DNA of 64,000 nt from an uncultured bacterium (GCA_947073515.1 CAMTMC010000006.1:1-64000), one strand, 5' to 3'. Counted from the stretch's first letter, positions 53,108 through 62,117 are shown. Notes: generated from the letters alone by a model not told the origin. Numbers and translations: made by a program.

Positions 53108-53581
53108 TCAATTCTCCTCATGCTTGATGCTCTGTACCACGCTGCCCTCTATCCCTCCTGAGTATGCCTGGGCCAGCACAGTCAAAATCTCCCGAAACTC
53201 CGCTCCCTGGTACCAGGCGGCGTCTACCGCCGCAATTTGGCCGCACAGAATCTCCCGCTGGCCCTCGTCCTGGATCAGCGAAAAATAGGCTACACAGGTG
53301 TGGGGTGCCTCCAGAAAATAGTGGTACAGCCGGTCGAAGCCCGCCTCGGCGTAGATACCGTCCGCCCCCAGGCAGTAGGCCGCCAGCTTATCCAGCGGCC
53401 AGCCCTCCAGGTCGGGCAACCCGTCGTAAGTGATGCCGTAGTCCGCCGGGTCGGTACTGATCATCCGCCAGGATGGCTCCTCCACCCGCCAGTCCGGTTC
53501 CTCCACGGGGAGTGCCGTATGAGGCGCAGCGGCGCATCCGGCCAAAACAATCAAAAGAAGGACAGAAAGATAGCGTCTCAT
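53108..53581 (-). CDS. Putative lipoprotein of unknown function
   Basis: 157 residues. A lipobox signal peptide, MRRYLSVLLLIVLAGC, gives an acylated Cys at about residue 16. The mature part is acidic with WRVEEPSWRMISTDPADYGITY and no known domain I recognise. It sits between xseA and xseB, overlapping xseA by four bases (ATGA), and ends two bases before xseB. Its place within a DNA-repair pair is odd; function unknown. Confidence 0.72.
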   Translation of the reverse strand: MRRYLSVLLLIVLAGCAAAPHTALPVEEPDWRVEEPSWRMISTDPADYGITYDGLPDLEGWPLDKLAAYCLGADGIYAEAGFDRLYHYFLEAPHTCVAYFSLIQDEGQREILCGQIAAVDAAWYQGAEFREILTVLAQAYSGGIEGSVVQSIKHEEN

Positions 53582-54792
53582 CGTTTCTTTCCCCCCCTGA
53601 TTTTCTCCACCCGACATCCCAGCTCCCCGTCCGACAGCCGCAAATGAATGGTATTCCCCAAAGCCGTATCCCGGACGGAGGAGAGTATCTTGCCCTCCTC
53701 CCCCTGGGCGATGGTATAACCCCGGCCCAGCACCTTCAGGGGGCTCATGGCGTCCAGGGCGGCGGCCAGCTTGGACAGCCGCTCCCGCCGTCCGGACAGG
53801 GAGCGCTCCAGGCCGTGGGCCAGACGGCCGCTCTGGTAGTCCAGGAACAGCCGCTTCTCTTTAAAATAGGCGGCAGGGTCAGTCATGGCCCGGCTCCGGG
53901 CCAGGCGGTCCAGCTCCCGGCGGTAACCGCCCAGCAGATGGGCGGCCTCCCCTGTCAGCCTTCCCCGGCAGCCCTCCAGGGCGGCGGAGATCTCCCCCTG
54001 ATCAGGAACCGCCAGCTCGGCGGCGTTGGAGGGGGTAGCCGCCCGCAGGTCGGCCACAAAGTCGGAGATACACACATCGGGCTCGTGGCCCACGGCGGAG
54101 ATCACTGGGATCTCCGACTGGAAGATGGCCCGGGCCACGCACTCCTCATTGAAGGCCCACAGATCCTCCATAGAGCCGCCCCCCCGGCCGGTGATGATCA
54201 GATCCGCCGCCTGCTGCCAGTTGGCCCACTGGATGGCGGCGGCGATCTCCTGGGCGGCCCCCTCCCCCTGGACCCGGACGGGCAGGACCTTGATCCGGGC
54301 CATAGGCCACCGGGCCCCTAAAATCCGGATCATATCCCGCACCGCCGCCCCCGCTGGGGAGGTAATCAGAGCGATGGACTCCGGGAACCGGGGCAGCGCC
54401 CGCTTCCGGGACAGGTCGAACAGGCCCTCCCGGGCCAGCTTCTCCTTCAGCTGCTCGAAAGCCAGATACAAATCCCCTACCCCCTCCGGGGTGAGGCGGA
54501 CACAGTACAGCTGGTACTGGCCGTCCCGGGGAAAGACGGTCACCCGCCCGGCGGCGGTCACCTGCATCCCATTCTCCGGCCGGAAGCGCAGGGACTGGGC
54601 GTCACTGCGGAACATGACGCACCGCAGGGCCCCCTCCCCGTCCTTCAGGGTGAAGTAGTGGTGGCCGGAGGGGTACATCTTGTAGTTGGACAGCTCCCCC
54701 CGGACCAGCAGGCCGGACAGCAGGCGGTCCCGGTCCATAAAGCCCTTGATATACTGGCTCACCTGGGAGGGGGTGAGAATATTCTCATTCAT
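53578..54792 (-). CDS. xseA: Exodeoxyribonuclease VII large subunit
   Basis: 404 residues. The N-terminal OB fold is LSQVSQYIK-like: ILTPSQVSQYIKGFMDRDRLLSGLLVRGELS in sections. The catalytic core has SPAGAAVRDMIRIL and GRGGGSMEDLWAFNEE. A long helical C-terminal part follows. It degrades single-stranded DNA with XseB. ATG at 54792 follows GGGGGAGGAGCCGG and overlaps the upstream gene's end by four bases. Confidence 0.93.
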   Translation of the reverse strand: MNENILTPSQVSQYIKGFMDRDRLLSGLLVRGELSNYKMYPSGHHYFTLKDGEGALRCVMFRSDAQSLRFRPENGMQVTAAGRVTVFPRDGQYQLYCVRLTPEGVGDLYLAFEQLKEKLAREGLFDLSRKRALPRFPESIALITSPAGAAVRDMIRILGARWPMARIKVLPVRVQGEGAAQEIAAAIQWANWQQAADLIITGRGGGSMEDLWAFNEECVARAIFQSEIPVISAVGHEPDVCISDFVADLRAATPSNAAELAVPDQGEISAALEGCRGRLTGEAAHLLGGYRRELDRLARSRAMTDPAAYFKEKRLFLDYQSGRLAHGLERSLSGRRERLSKLAAALDAMSPLKVLGRGYTIAQGEEGKILSSVRDTALGNTIHLRLSDGELGCRVEKIRGGKKR

Positions 54793-55730
54793 GCCGGCTC
54801 CTCCCCCGCCCGCCGGGCCCGCCAGGTGAGGATGGCCGTCCCCATGGCGTTGTCGGTGGCGTACCGGGGCTGGGAGAACAGGGCCCCACGGTGATCCTCC
54901 AGCGCCCGGCGCAGCTGGGAATTGGAGGCCACCCCGCCAGAGCACAGCACCGGCAGGCCGGGATATTCCTCCTGGGCCGCCTGGGTGGCCCGAAGGACGA
55001 CTGAGACGATGGTATTCAGGGTAAACCGGGCGATGTTGGTGGGTTCCTCCCCGGCCTCCCAAAGCTGTTTTACCTTGTTTTCCATGCCAGACAGGGAGAA
55101 GCGCAGTCCATCCAGCCTGACCTGATAGCTGGCGCCGCCAGACCCCTCTTGCGCCAAGGCGTCCAGGGCCTTGCCGGCGGGAAAGGGCAGCCCCATTAGA
55201 ACCCCGGCCCGGTCGATGAGTTTTCCGGCGGAGATATCGCTGGTGCCGCCAATGATCTCAGCGGCCACAGAGGTCCCCTCCGGCCTAACCAGCAGCAGCT
55301 CTGTGGTCCCTCCGGACAGGTGCCAGGCCAGAAAAGGCCGGTCCAGCAGATCCAGCCGCCCGGCAGACCAGGCGGCGGCGGCCAGGTGCCCCTGCTGGTG
55401 GGAGTGGGCGTAAAAGGGCACGCCCAGGGCGCTGGCGATCCCCCGCCCCTGCCCCTCCCCGGCCAGGAAACAGGGCATATAGGAGCCCTCCACCGCCCGG
55501 GGCCGAGTGGAGGCCCCCACGGCGGACAAATCCTGAAGCCCTCCCTCCTGGCCCAGCTCCTCCAGCAGGGCGGGCAGCCGCTTCACGTGCTGGAACAGGG
55601 CATCGCTCTGGCGCAGGCCCAATTCCCCGGGGCGGACCTCCAGCAGGCGGGCCAGATTGCGGCCCTCCCCGCCGTCAAAGACCGCCGCCGAGGTGGTATA
55701 GTTGCTGGTATCCAGGCCCAGAACGGTCAT
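54789..55730 (-). CDS. TsaD/Kae1-like paralog (O-sialoglycoprotein endopeptidase family)
   Basis: 313 residues, ASKHA fold. VLGLDTSNYTTSAAVF at the start and the metal motif SHQQGHLAAA (HxxGH type) match TsaD, while LCSGGVASNSQLRRAL is near the C-terminus. It is not next to tsaB/tsaE, is short, and lies in the nusB-xseA cluster. So it is likely a clostridial TsaD paralog rather than the t6A enzyme itself. A true TsaD is expected elsewhere. Confidence 0.75.
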   Translation of the reverse strand: MTVLGLDTSNYTTSAAVFDGGEGRNLARLLEVRPGELGLRQSDALFQHVKRLPALLEELGQEGGLQDLSAVGASTRPRAVEGSYMPCFLAGEGQGRGIASALGVPFYAHSHQQGHLAAAAWSAGRLDLLDRPFLAWHLSGGTTELLLVRPEGTSVAAEIIGGTSDISAGKLIDRAGVLMGLPFPAGKALDALAQEGSGGASYQVRLDGLRFSLSGMENKVKQLWEAGEEPTNIARFTLNTIVSVVLRATQAAQEEYPGLPVLCSGGVASNSQLRRALEDHRGALFSQPRYATDNAMGTAILTWRARRAGEEPA

Positions 55731-56227
55731 TCGGCCTCTCCCTCCGGCTGGACGCCGGCTTTCTCGGGCTTGGGCGGGGTGTCCTGGAACTCATCCCGGA
55801 CAAAGGAGCCCAAAATACCGTTGAGGAAGGAGACCACCTCCTGTGGCTCATAGTTCTTGGCGATTTCCACCGCCTCATTGATGGCGGCGGCGTTGGGGAT
55901 GTCGGGCATATAGAGCACCTCATACATGGCGGTACGCATAATGGCGGCCGCCATCCTGGGGATGCGGGCGAAGGTCCAGCCCACGGCGTACCGGCTGATG
56001 TAGTCGTCCAGCTCCGCCCCGTGGGCGAAGACCCCCCGCACCAGGTCCCGGATGTACTTCTCCTGCTTCTCGTTGGGGAACTGGGCGTAAAGGGGCATCT
56101 CGACGGCCAGAGCCTGAAAGCGCTCCCGGGTCAGCTGGCCTTCCATCAGCTCCTGGGCGCTCATGGTGCCGAAGCTGAGGGAAAAAATCATATGCACCGC
56201 GATCTCGCGGGCGTTGCTTCTTGTCAT
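55727..56227 (-). CDS. nusB: Transcription antitermination factor NusB
   Basis: 166 residues, slightly longer than usual. Helical NusB features are NAREIAVHMIFSLSF, EKYIRDLVRGVFAHGAELDDYISRY and PNAAAINEAVEIAKNY. The acidic Pro/Glu tail is an extension. It promotes rRNA antitermination. ATG at 56227 follows GGGAGGATACGAT. First gene of the minus-strand run ending at 45272; a TATAAT on the minus strand (56282-56287) could be its -10. Confidence 0.9.
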   Translation of the reverse strand: MTRSNAREIAVHMIFSLSFGTMSAQELMEGQLTRERFQALAVEMPLYAQFPNEKQEKYIRDLVRGVFAHGAELDDYISRYAVGWTFARIPRMAAAIMRTAMYEVLYMPDIPNAAAINEAVEIAKNYEPQEVVSFLNGILGSFVRDEFQDTPPKPEKAGVQPEGEAE

Positions 56228-56353
56228 ATCGTATCCTCCCGTGGTCCAAATGGGCACAGCGCGGTGAAGTTTACCACGCTTATTATATACATGAATATAC
56301 AAAAAAGAAAGCCCTAATTTTCCAATCGGAAAAATTTTTTCTGTTGGGCAACG

Positions 56354-56423
56354 AAAAAAGACCGCCGCGGGCGGTCTCCTGCAAAACCAGGAACACATCC
56401 GCCAGCTGAGCTGGCGGATGTGT
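56354..56423 (-). terminator. Tandem hairpins downstream of sleB
   Basis: The stem AGACCGCC / GGCGGTCT (56359-56377), with TTTTTT on the minus strand, is a clear terminator. A second, perfect 15-bp stem (56393-56407/56409-56423) lies between it and the sleB stop codon. Confidence 0.75.
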
Positions 56424-56429
56424 TTTCCT

Positions 56430-57401
56430 TTAGCCATAAAAATTGTGGTTGCCGATGGTGGCGATATAGGGCCGGTTCTTGGCGGCCCAGCTCCGGGACG
56501 TGGAGTCGAAATACAAGGCGCCGTCGGTCTCAGGCACCACACCGCCGTCCAGCACCAGCTTGGCGGCGATAATCGCCTCCTCGTCAGGGGTGCGCTCGGC
56601 CAGAGCCCCGGATTTGTAGGGGCTGAACTGGTTCTTCTGGGCCAGCACCTCCTGGACGCTGTTGGGGTAGATGGGGCTGGCCACCCGGTTCATCACCACG
56701 TTGCCCACCGCCATCTGGCCCTCCAGGGGCTGGTTGCCGCTCTCCGCCACAATGATGCGGGACAGCCAGAACAGGTCGTCCTGGTTGTAGTAGCTGTCAC
56801 CATTCTGAATGGGGGCGCTCCCCCGGATGACGGTGACAGTGCCGGTGTTTCCGTCCCAGCCCACTTGGGCGCCGAAGGACTCAGCCACCGCCCACAGGGG
56901 GACAGTCACCCGGCCATTCATCACCTGGACCCCCTCCGGCAGGTAGAGATACCGGCCGTTGGCCACCAGATACTGCCGGCCCACCTGGGCGGTGAGCTCC
57001 AGGCCGGGGGCGGTGATGGCGGCGGTAGAGCCGTCCCAGCTCACCTGGGCGGCGCTGTTCAGGGTCTGGGCCATAGGGGCCAGGGCCACATAGGTAATCC
57101 CCCCGCTCTGGGTCTTACCCACATCCTGGGCGGCGGGCTGGCCGTCGATCAGCAGGGACGGATCCCCCAACTCGGCCAGCTCCAGGGGGTTCTCGCTGGG
57201 AGCGGCGGGGACGGCGTCCTCCAACAGCTCCTCCAGCTCATCCGCTGAGGCGTCCGCTTCAGTCTCAAGCGCCGTCTCGTCAAGGACGGCGCTCTCCTCC
57301 TCTGCCACCAGGGCGGCGGACTGCTCAGGGACAGCGGCCGCGCCCATTAGGAGGAGCAAGGCAAAGGCGCTCAGCACCACGGAAAATAGCTTGCGTGTCA
57401 A
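56430..57401 (-). CDS. sleB: SleB-type spore cortex-lytic/cell-wall hydrolase with stalk domain
   Basis: About 323 residues. A signal peptide (FSVVLSAFALLLLMGAAA) and an acidic linker precede a copper-amine-oxidase-like stalk domain (~100-200, LLIDGQPA..., VTVPLWAVAESFG). The Hydrolase_2/SleB domain follows, with LSRIIVAESGNQPLEGQMAVGNVVMNR and DGALYFDSTSRSW. The Glu in AESGN is the probable catalytic residue. TTG at 57401 has GGAG eight bases upstream; an ATG at 57434 lacks one. It could act in germination or vegetative wall turnover. Confidence 0.85.
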   Translation of the reverse strand: MTRKLFSVVLSAFALLLLMGAAAVPEQSAALVAEEESAVLDETALETEADASADELEELLEDAVPAAPSENPLELAELGDPSLLIDGQPAAQDVGKTQSGGITYVALAPMAQTLNSAAQVSWDGSTAAITAPGLELTAQVGRQYLVANGRYLYLPEGVQVMNGRVTVPLWAVAESFGAQVGWDGNTGTVTVIRGSAPIQNGDSYYNQDDLFWLSRIIVAESGNQPLEGQMAVGNVVMNRVASPIYPNSVQEVLAQKNQFSPYKSGALAERTPDEEAIIAAKLVLDGGVVPETDGALYFDSTSRSWAAKNRPYIATIGNHNFYG

Positions 57402-57673
57402 TGTCTTCACTCCAATAGATACAATTTCTGTCATAATTATGACAACCAAAAGCAGTGTCTGTTACTTTTGTAACCACATTGTAACCAATTCCGCGGAGCA
57501 AAACAAGGGCAATATTGCCTATAAATCCCCGCTTGTTCTTGTATAATTTGTATAATTCTCACAAGAATATAACTATTTTCTCCTGGATTCTTCCTATTTC
57601 TCCAGGCTGTGACAGTTTAGGCCCCAACAGAGAGGCGCCCGCCTCTAGATGGAGACGGGCGCTGGCTTGGCGG
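57402..57673. other. Intergenic region upstream of sleB
   Basis: About 270 bases without a gene. It contains the palindrome and GTAAC repeats listed separately, an A/T-rich stretch with TATAATTTGTATAATT near 57540-57560, and a GC hairpin (57637-57667) downstream of the radical SAM gene. I cannot name a sporulation-type promoter with confidence. Confidence 0.5.
57429..57486. promoter_or_regulatory. Candidate operator: 16-bp palindrome plus 11-bp-spaced repeats
   Basis: TGTCATAATTATGACA (57429-57444) is a perfect palindrome about 30 bases before the sleB start. Further upstream TTGTAACC occurs at 57468-57475 and 57479-57486 (11-bp period), and GTTAC-TTTT-GTAAC (57461-57474) is a smaller inverted repeat. 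They lie where regulators or a promoter would act. The binding protein is unknown. Confidence 0.45.
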
Positions 57674-58561
57674 TCAGATCCCCCGGTTCAGGGTTTTACG
57701 CAGACGGATTTTTCCCTCCAGGGCCTGGTCGATGGTGGCCAGGAATTTCTCCCGGTCCTCGGGGAGGCCACCCTTTAAGGGCAGGTAGTTGGAGGCGTGG
57801 TTGCTGGTAAAGTGGAGCGGGTTTACATCAAGCTTCTCCACCAGCAGGCGGCACTCCTCCAGGATATGGTCGGGGGAACATACCGTAAACCGGCCGGCCA
57901 GCACGTCCTCCCCCAGTGGGGTGCCCTTGGCGGGGGCGAAGGTCATGGCGGACAGATGCCTAGGTTTCATCTGGTTGATCATATGGGCGGTGGACAGGAT
58001 ATGCTCCTCCCAGCCGCCCCCTTCGCCGTTGGCGCCGGTGATCCCCAGGATGACGGTTACCCACAGGTCGATCCCCGCCTCCACCAGCCGCTGGCCGGCC
58101 AGCAGCATCTCGTCCGCGGAACAGCCCTTGTGGATGAAATTCAGCACCTGTTCACTGCCGCTCTCCACCCCTAGGTAGGCCCTGGAAAGCCCGGCCTGGC
58201 GGAGCTCCCGCAGCTCCTCCGGGGTCTTGGCCAGGGTGCTCTTGGGCCCGGCGTAGAGGGTGACCTTCTCCAGCCTGGGGAAGGCGTCGTACAGCTTGCG
58301 GAGCACCCGTAGCAGCTCGCCGGTCTTCATAATGATGGCGTCCCCGTCCATCAGGAACACCCGCTCCAGCCCCGGCCCGTAGTAGTCCAGGGCCATGTCG
58401 ATATCCTCCAGGATGTCCTCCACCGGCCGGATCCGGAAGGTTTTCTCCTTGTACATGCCGCAGAAGGTACATTTGTTGTTGGAGCACCCGATGGTACACT
58501 GGAGGAGGTAGCTCTTCCACTCCCCCGGGGGGCGGTAGAGCAGGTCACTGTCATAGCGCAT
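57674..58561 (-). CDS. Radical SAM protein
   Basis: 295 residues. Clustered cysteines in LQCTIGCSNNKCTFCGMYKEK (C-x4-C-x2-C, plus one nearby Cys) can hold the 4Fe-4S cluster. VFLMDGDAIIMKTGEL, YLGVESGSEQVL and LWVTVILGITGANGEGG are the barrel motifs for SAM binding. It resembles stand-alone Elp3/coproporphyrinogen-oxidase-type radical SAM proteins of clostridia with unknown substrate. The start is ATG at 58561, as no better choice is seen. Confidence 0.8.
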   Translation of the reverse strand: MRYDSDLLYRPPGEWKSYLLQCTIGCSNNKCTFCGMYKEKTFRIRPVEDILEDIDMALDYYGPGLERVFLMDGDAIIMKTGELLRVLRKLYDAFPRLEKVTLYAGPKSTLAKTPEELRELRQAGLSRAYLGVESGSEQVLNFIHKGCSADEMLLAGQRLVEAGIDLWVTVILGITGANGEGGGWEEHILSTAHMINQMKPRHLSAMTFAPAKGTPLGEDVLAGRFTVCSPDHILEECRLLVEKLDVNPLHFTSNHASNYLPLKGGLPEDREKFLATIDQALEGKIRLRKTLNRGI

Positions 58562-58660
58562 GGAATTCCCCTTTCTCGCTTTCTTCCCTTTCTTGTCAGA
58601 AAAGGAACCGAAAAGAACTTGGGCGAAAAACTTCGTTTTTCTTCTCTGATTTCGGATAAG

Positions 58661-58861
58661 TTACAGGTTATCTACCGGCTGGCCGTCCCGGAAGACTTTT
58701 TTGATGTTCTTCTCCACCTTGCTCCTGGGGAGCATCACCTCGTGGCCGCAGCCCTGGCACCGCATCTTAAAGTCCATCCCCACCCGGAGGACAAGCCACT
58801 CCTGGCTGCCGCAGGGGTGGGCCTTCTTCATCTTTAATATGTCGTTTACGTGGATGTCCAT
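58661..58861 (-). CDS. DUF951 family zinc-ribbon-like protein
   Basis: 66 residues. HVNDILKMKKAHPCGSQEWLVLRVGMDFKMRCQGCGHEVMLPRSKVEK, spread over strands, is the DUF951 pattern with three cysteines. It is a small conserved Firmicutes protein, possibly nucleic-acid binding; function unknown. ATG at 58861 follows GAGGAGGATCAC. It is close to the radical SAM gene on the same strand. Confidence 0.88.
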   Translation of the reverse strand: MDIHVNDILKMKKAHPCGSQEWLVLRVGMDFKMRCQGCGHEVMLPRSKVEKNIKKVFRDGQPVDNL

Positions 58862-58884
58862 GTGATCCTCCTCTCAAAGTTTCG

Positions 58885-59472
58885 CTATTGATAAAATATA
58901 ATATATCCCGCTTCTGTCGGATGGTCCACAATGAAACCATCGTTTTCTTTTAATACGTTAAAAGCAATGACCAGATCCGCTCCGGCGGAAATAAAATTAA
59001 CCATCATAGTAAGCAAAGAGATCGTGCCAGGATATATAAAAACAAACAATACGCTGCCGAAACCTAATATTACAAAAGGTGTCAACACGCCGGTTAGATA
59101 CTGCCGTTTTTTCAACGCCACTTTGCAAGCACAGCTTGGCATCATTGCGTTGATATTAAAACGTACTACATTCCAGCCTTTCCCACTTGAAACTGACCAG
59201 CCGATCCCATGCAGCAGCTCATGTATCACAACCGAAACAGCAATAATCACAACAAACATTATATAAAATGAAAGTCCCCCTACTTCTGATAAGTGTGCCC
59301 TTTCAATGAGTAAGAAACGATACAGTAACCCAAAGATTATCACAAATGGAAGCCCGTAAAGCGCCCCTAAGCACATCGCTTTTCCAGACGATATGGTAAC
59401 GTCTTTTTCTTTGTACCCCTTATCATGTAATTGTACTTTCATTTTTTCAAATTCTTCACTGTTATTGCTCAT
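58885..59472 (-). CDS. DUF3267 family membrane zinc-peptidase-like protein
   Basis: 195 residues with about four membrane segments. The HEXXH-type motif IHELLHGIGW (metal His and catalytic Glu) is followed by a cytosolic loop and NFISAGADLVIAFNVLKEN, which fits DUF3267. It may be an intramembrane metalloprotease; the substrate is unknown. The codon use is notably more A/T-rich than its neighbours, which hints at acquisition. ATG at 59472 has a GGGGGAGGGC site upstream. Confidence 0.8.
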   Translation of the reverse strand: MSNNSEEFEKMKVQLHDKGYKEKDVTISSGKAMCLGALYGLPFVIIFGLLYRFLLIERAHLSEVGGLSFYIMFVVIIAVSVVIHELLHGIGWSVSSGKGWNVVRFNINAMMPSCACKVALKKRQYLTGVLTPFVILGFGSVLFVFIYPGTISLLTMMVNFISAGADLVIAFNVLKENDGFIVDHPTEAGYIIFYQ

Positions 59473-59551
59473 TCGAGAAGCCCTCCCCCAAACCTCTAAT
59501 GACCGTTTTTCTATTATAGTGTGCCGGTACTCCGGTTGTCAATAACATAAG

Positions 59552-59580
59552 AAGGGCAGGCGCACTGCGCCCGCCCTTTC
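59552..59580 (-). terminator. Terminator after ackA
   Basis: A hairpin with arms like AGGGCAGGCGCA / TGCGCCCGCCCT (one mismatch), lying just past the ackA stop on the minus strand; TTCTTATGTT follows. Confidence 0.6.
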
Positions 59581-59592
59581 TGGAATGGTTTG

Positions 59593-60786
59593 TTACTTGG
59601 CCAGCTCAGCGGTGTCAATAGCGATCATCAGCTCCTCGTTAGTGGGGATGACCAGGGTCCGCACCGTGGCGCCCGGAGCGGAGATGTCGATCTCCTCGCC
59701 CCGCTTCTTGTTCTTCTCAGCGTCGATCTTGATGCCCATGAACTCCAGGCCGGACACGATATTGGCCCGGTTGCCGCCGCCGTTCTCGCCCACGCCGGCG
59801 GTGAAGATGACGGCGTCCACCCCGCCCATGGCGGCGGCGTAAGCGCCGATGAGCTTCTTCACGCCGTACTCAAAGACTTCCACAGCCAGGGCGGCCTGCT
59901 TGTTGCCCTTCTCGCCGGCGGCCTCCAGGTCACGGAAGTCGGAGGACACGCCGGAGATGCCCAGCACGCCGGACTTTTTGTTCATGACATTGAGCATTTC
60001 CTTGATGTCCATGTTGTACTTGCCCATCAGGTACTCCAGGATGCCGGCGTCGATATCGCCGGTGCGGGTGCCCATAGGCAGGCCGGCCAGGGGGGTGAAA
60101 CCCATGGAGGTATCCACGCTCTTGCCGTGGTCCACGGCGGTGACGGAGGAGCCGTTGCCCAGGTGGCAGGAGATGAGCTTCAGCTCCTCGATGGGCTTGC
60201 CCAGCATGGCGGCGGCCCGGGCGGCCACATACTTGTGGGAGGTGCCGTGGAAGCCGTAGCGGCGGACCTTGTCCTTCTCATAGTACTCATAGGGCAGGGC
60301 GTAGGTGTAGGCCACAGGGGGCATGGTCTGGTGGAAGGCGGTGTCAAACACGGCCACCATGGGGGTGCCAGGCATAAGGGCCTGACAGGCCTTGATGCCG
60401 ATGATGTTGGCGGGGTTGTGGAGAGGGGCCAGGGGGTTGCACTCCTCGATGGCGGCCATGACCTCTCCGGTGATGAGGACGGATTTGGCGAACTTCTCGC
60501 CGCCATGGACGACCCGGTGGCCCACGGCGTCGATCTCCTTCATGGAGCTGATGACGCCGTTCTGGGGGTCCACCAGGGCGTCCAGAACGGCCTTGATGGC
60601 CTCGCTGTGGGTGGGCATGGCCACATCGGCCTCCTTGACGGCCTGCTTGCCCTCGGGCTTGTAGGTAAACTTGCCGTCGATACCGATGCGCTCGCACAGG
60701 CCCTTGGCCAGCACCTGCTGGGTCTCGGGGTTGAGCAGCTGGTACTTCAGGGAGGAACTGCCGGCGTTGATAACCAAAATATTCAT
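59593..60786 (-). CDS. ackA: Acetate kinase
   Basis: 397 residues. [16 protein letters not shown] starts the ASKHA fold. [10 protein letters not shown], the catalytic Asp in [11 protein letters not shown] and [11 protein letters not shown] are acetate-kinase signatures. It makes ATP from acetyl-phosphate in fermentation. No pta lies next to it here. ATG at 60786 follows GAAGGAGACGAGTCCC. Confidence 0.95.
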   Translation of the reverse strand: MNILVINAGSSSLKYQLLNPETQQVLAKGLCERIGIDGKFTYKPEGKQAVKEADVAMPTHSEAIKAVLDALVDPQNGVISSMKEIDAVGHRVVHGGEKFAKSVLITGEVMAAIEECNPLAPLHNPANIIGIKACQALMPGTPMVAVFDTAFHQTMPPVAYTYALPYEYYEKDKVRRYGFHGTSHKYVAARAAAMLGKPIEELKLISCHLGNGSSVTAVDHGKSVDTSMGFTPLAGLPMGTRTGDIDAGILEYLMGKYNMDIKEMLNVMNKKSGVLGISGVSSDFRDLEAAGEKGNKQAALAVEVFEYGVKKLIGAYAAAMGGVDAVIFTAGVGENGGGNRANIVSGLEFMGIKIDAEKNKKRGEEIDISAPGATVRTLVIPTNEELMIAIDTAELAK

Positions 60787-60950
60787 GGGACTCGTCTCCT
60801 TCTCAGATTAAATTTAGGTTGCCTTGCTTGGCAGGATGTACTACAATACAAGCATAGCCTTATCATACCGCTTTTCCCCTTCCAGGACAACCACTTTTTT
60901 GTATTTTGGGCAAAATTTTTCCGTACCTTCCCAGAAAGGAGGGCCCGATC

Positions 60951-62117
60951 TTGAAAACCGCTGGAATCGTTGCGGAATACAACCCCTTCCACACCGGCCA
61001 CGCTTACCAAATCAGCCGTACCCGGGCCGCTCTGGGAGAGGATACCGCCATCGTCGCCGTCATGAGCGGCAACTGGGTTCAGCGGGGCGAGTGCGCCATT
61101 ACCGACAAGTGGACCCGGGCCCGAATGGCCTTGGCGGGCGGGGTGGACTTAATTCTGGAGCTGCCCACCGTTTGGGCCTCCGCCTCCGCCGAGGGCTTCG
61201 CCCGGGGGGCCGTGTCCATCCTGGCCGCTACCGGAGTGGTTGATATCCTCTCCTTTGGCAGCGAGTGTGAGGAAATCTCCCCCCTGCGGGCACTGGCCCA
61301 GTGTCTAAACAGCCCGGACTTCTCCGCCGCCCTGCGCCAGGAGCTGGGGCCCAAGAAGTCCTTCGCCCTGTGCCGCCGACAGGCGGTGGAACGGCTGTTG
61401 GGCCCGGAAAAAGCCGCCCTGCTGGACACCCCCAACAACAACCTGGGCGTGGAGTACCTGCGGTTCCTCCCCCCAAGCATGGAGGCCATGACCGTCCCCC
61501 GCCAGGGCGCTGGGCACGACAGCGGTGAGGAGCGGGACAATTTCGTTTCCGCCTCCCTCCTGCGCCGGCGTCTGCGGGCCGGAGAGCTGACAGGTATTTT
61601 TCCTTTCCTCCCATTTCCCTGGAAAGGGGAACCCGCCGATTTGCGGTACTTGGAGCGGGCCCTCATCGCCCGCCTGCGCTCCATGACCCTGGAGGAGGCG
61701 GAGGCCCTCCCCGACAGCGGGGACGGCCTTGCCGCCCGGCTGCTGCACGCCGCCCGGCAGGCAAGCGACCTGGAAAAGCTGTACGCCCTGACCAAAACCC
61801 GGGCCTACGCCCACGCCCGGGTGCGGCGGCTGGCCCTCTACGCCCTGCTGGGTCTGCGGAAATCGGATATCCCCCCCGCCCCGCCCTATATCCGGGCGCT
61901 GGGCTTCAACCGCCGGGGACAGGCCCTGCTGCGGGAGATGAACGACAGGGCGGCGCTGCCCTTTTTTGTGAAACCGGCCCACGCCCGCCGTCTCTCCCCC
62001 CAGGCCCGGGCCCTGTTCGCTCTGGAGGAGCGGTTCACCGACCTGTTCTCCCTGTGCTTTCCCACCCCCAGGCCCTGCGGCCTTGAATTGACCACCAACC
62101 CCTTCATTTTGGAGTAA
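60951..62117 (+). CDS. tmcAL: tRNA(Met) cytidine acetate ligase TmcAL-like nucleotidyltransferase
   Basis: 388 residues. The nucleotidyltransferase start is AGIVAEYNPFHTGHAYQI (HxGH motif). VMSGNWVQRGECAITDKWTRA and a C-terminal helical domain follow. TmcAL (YlbM) makes ac4C34 in elongator tRNA-Met using acetate and ATP, so its place beside divergent ackA may be functional. TTG start at 60951, with AGAAAGGAGG eight bases upstream. Confidence 0.88.
   Translation: MKTAGIVAEYNPFHTGHAYQISRTRAALGEDTAIVAVMSGNWVQRGECAITDKWTRARMALAGGVDLILELPTVWASASAEGFARGAVSILAATGVVDILSFGSECEEISPLRALAQCLNSPDFSAALRQELGPKKSFALCRRQAVERLLGPEKAALLDTPNNNLGVEYLRFLPPSMEAMTVPRQGAGHDSGEERDNFVSASLLRRRLRAGELTGIFPFLPFPWKGEPADLRYLERALIARLRSMTLEEAEALPDSGDGLAARLLHAARQASDLEKLYALTKTRAYAHARVRRLALYALLGLRKSDIPPAPPYIRALGFNRRGQALLREMNDRAALPFFVKPAHARRLSPQARALFALEERFTDLFSLCFPTPRPCGLELTTNPFILE

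Noticed and set aside
45750-56227. Many long open frames opposite the nusB-recN operon
   Set aside because: They are GC-driven shadows: Gly/Pro/Arg/His-rich, without ribosome sites or domains, and every one lies over a well-recognised gene.
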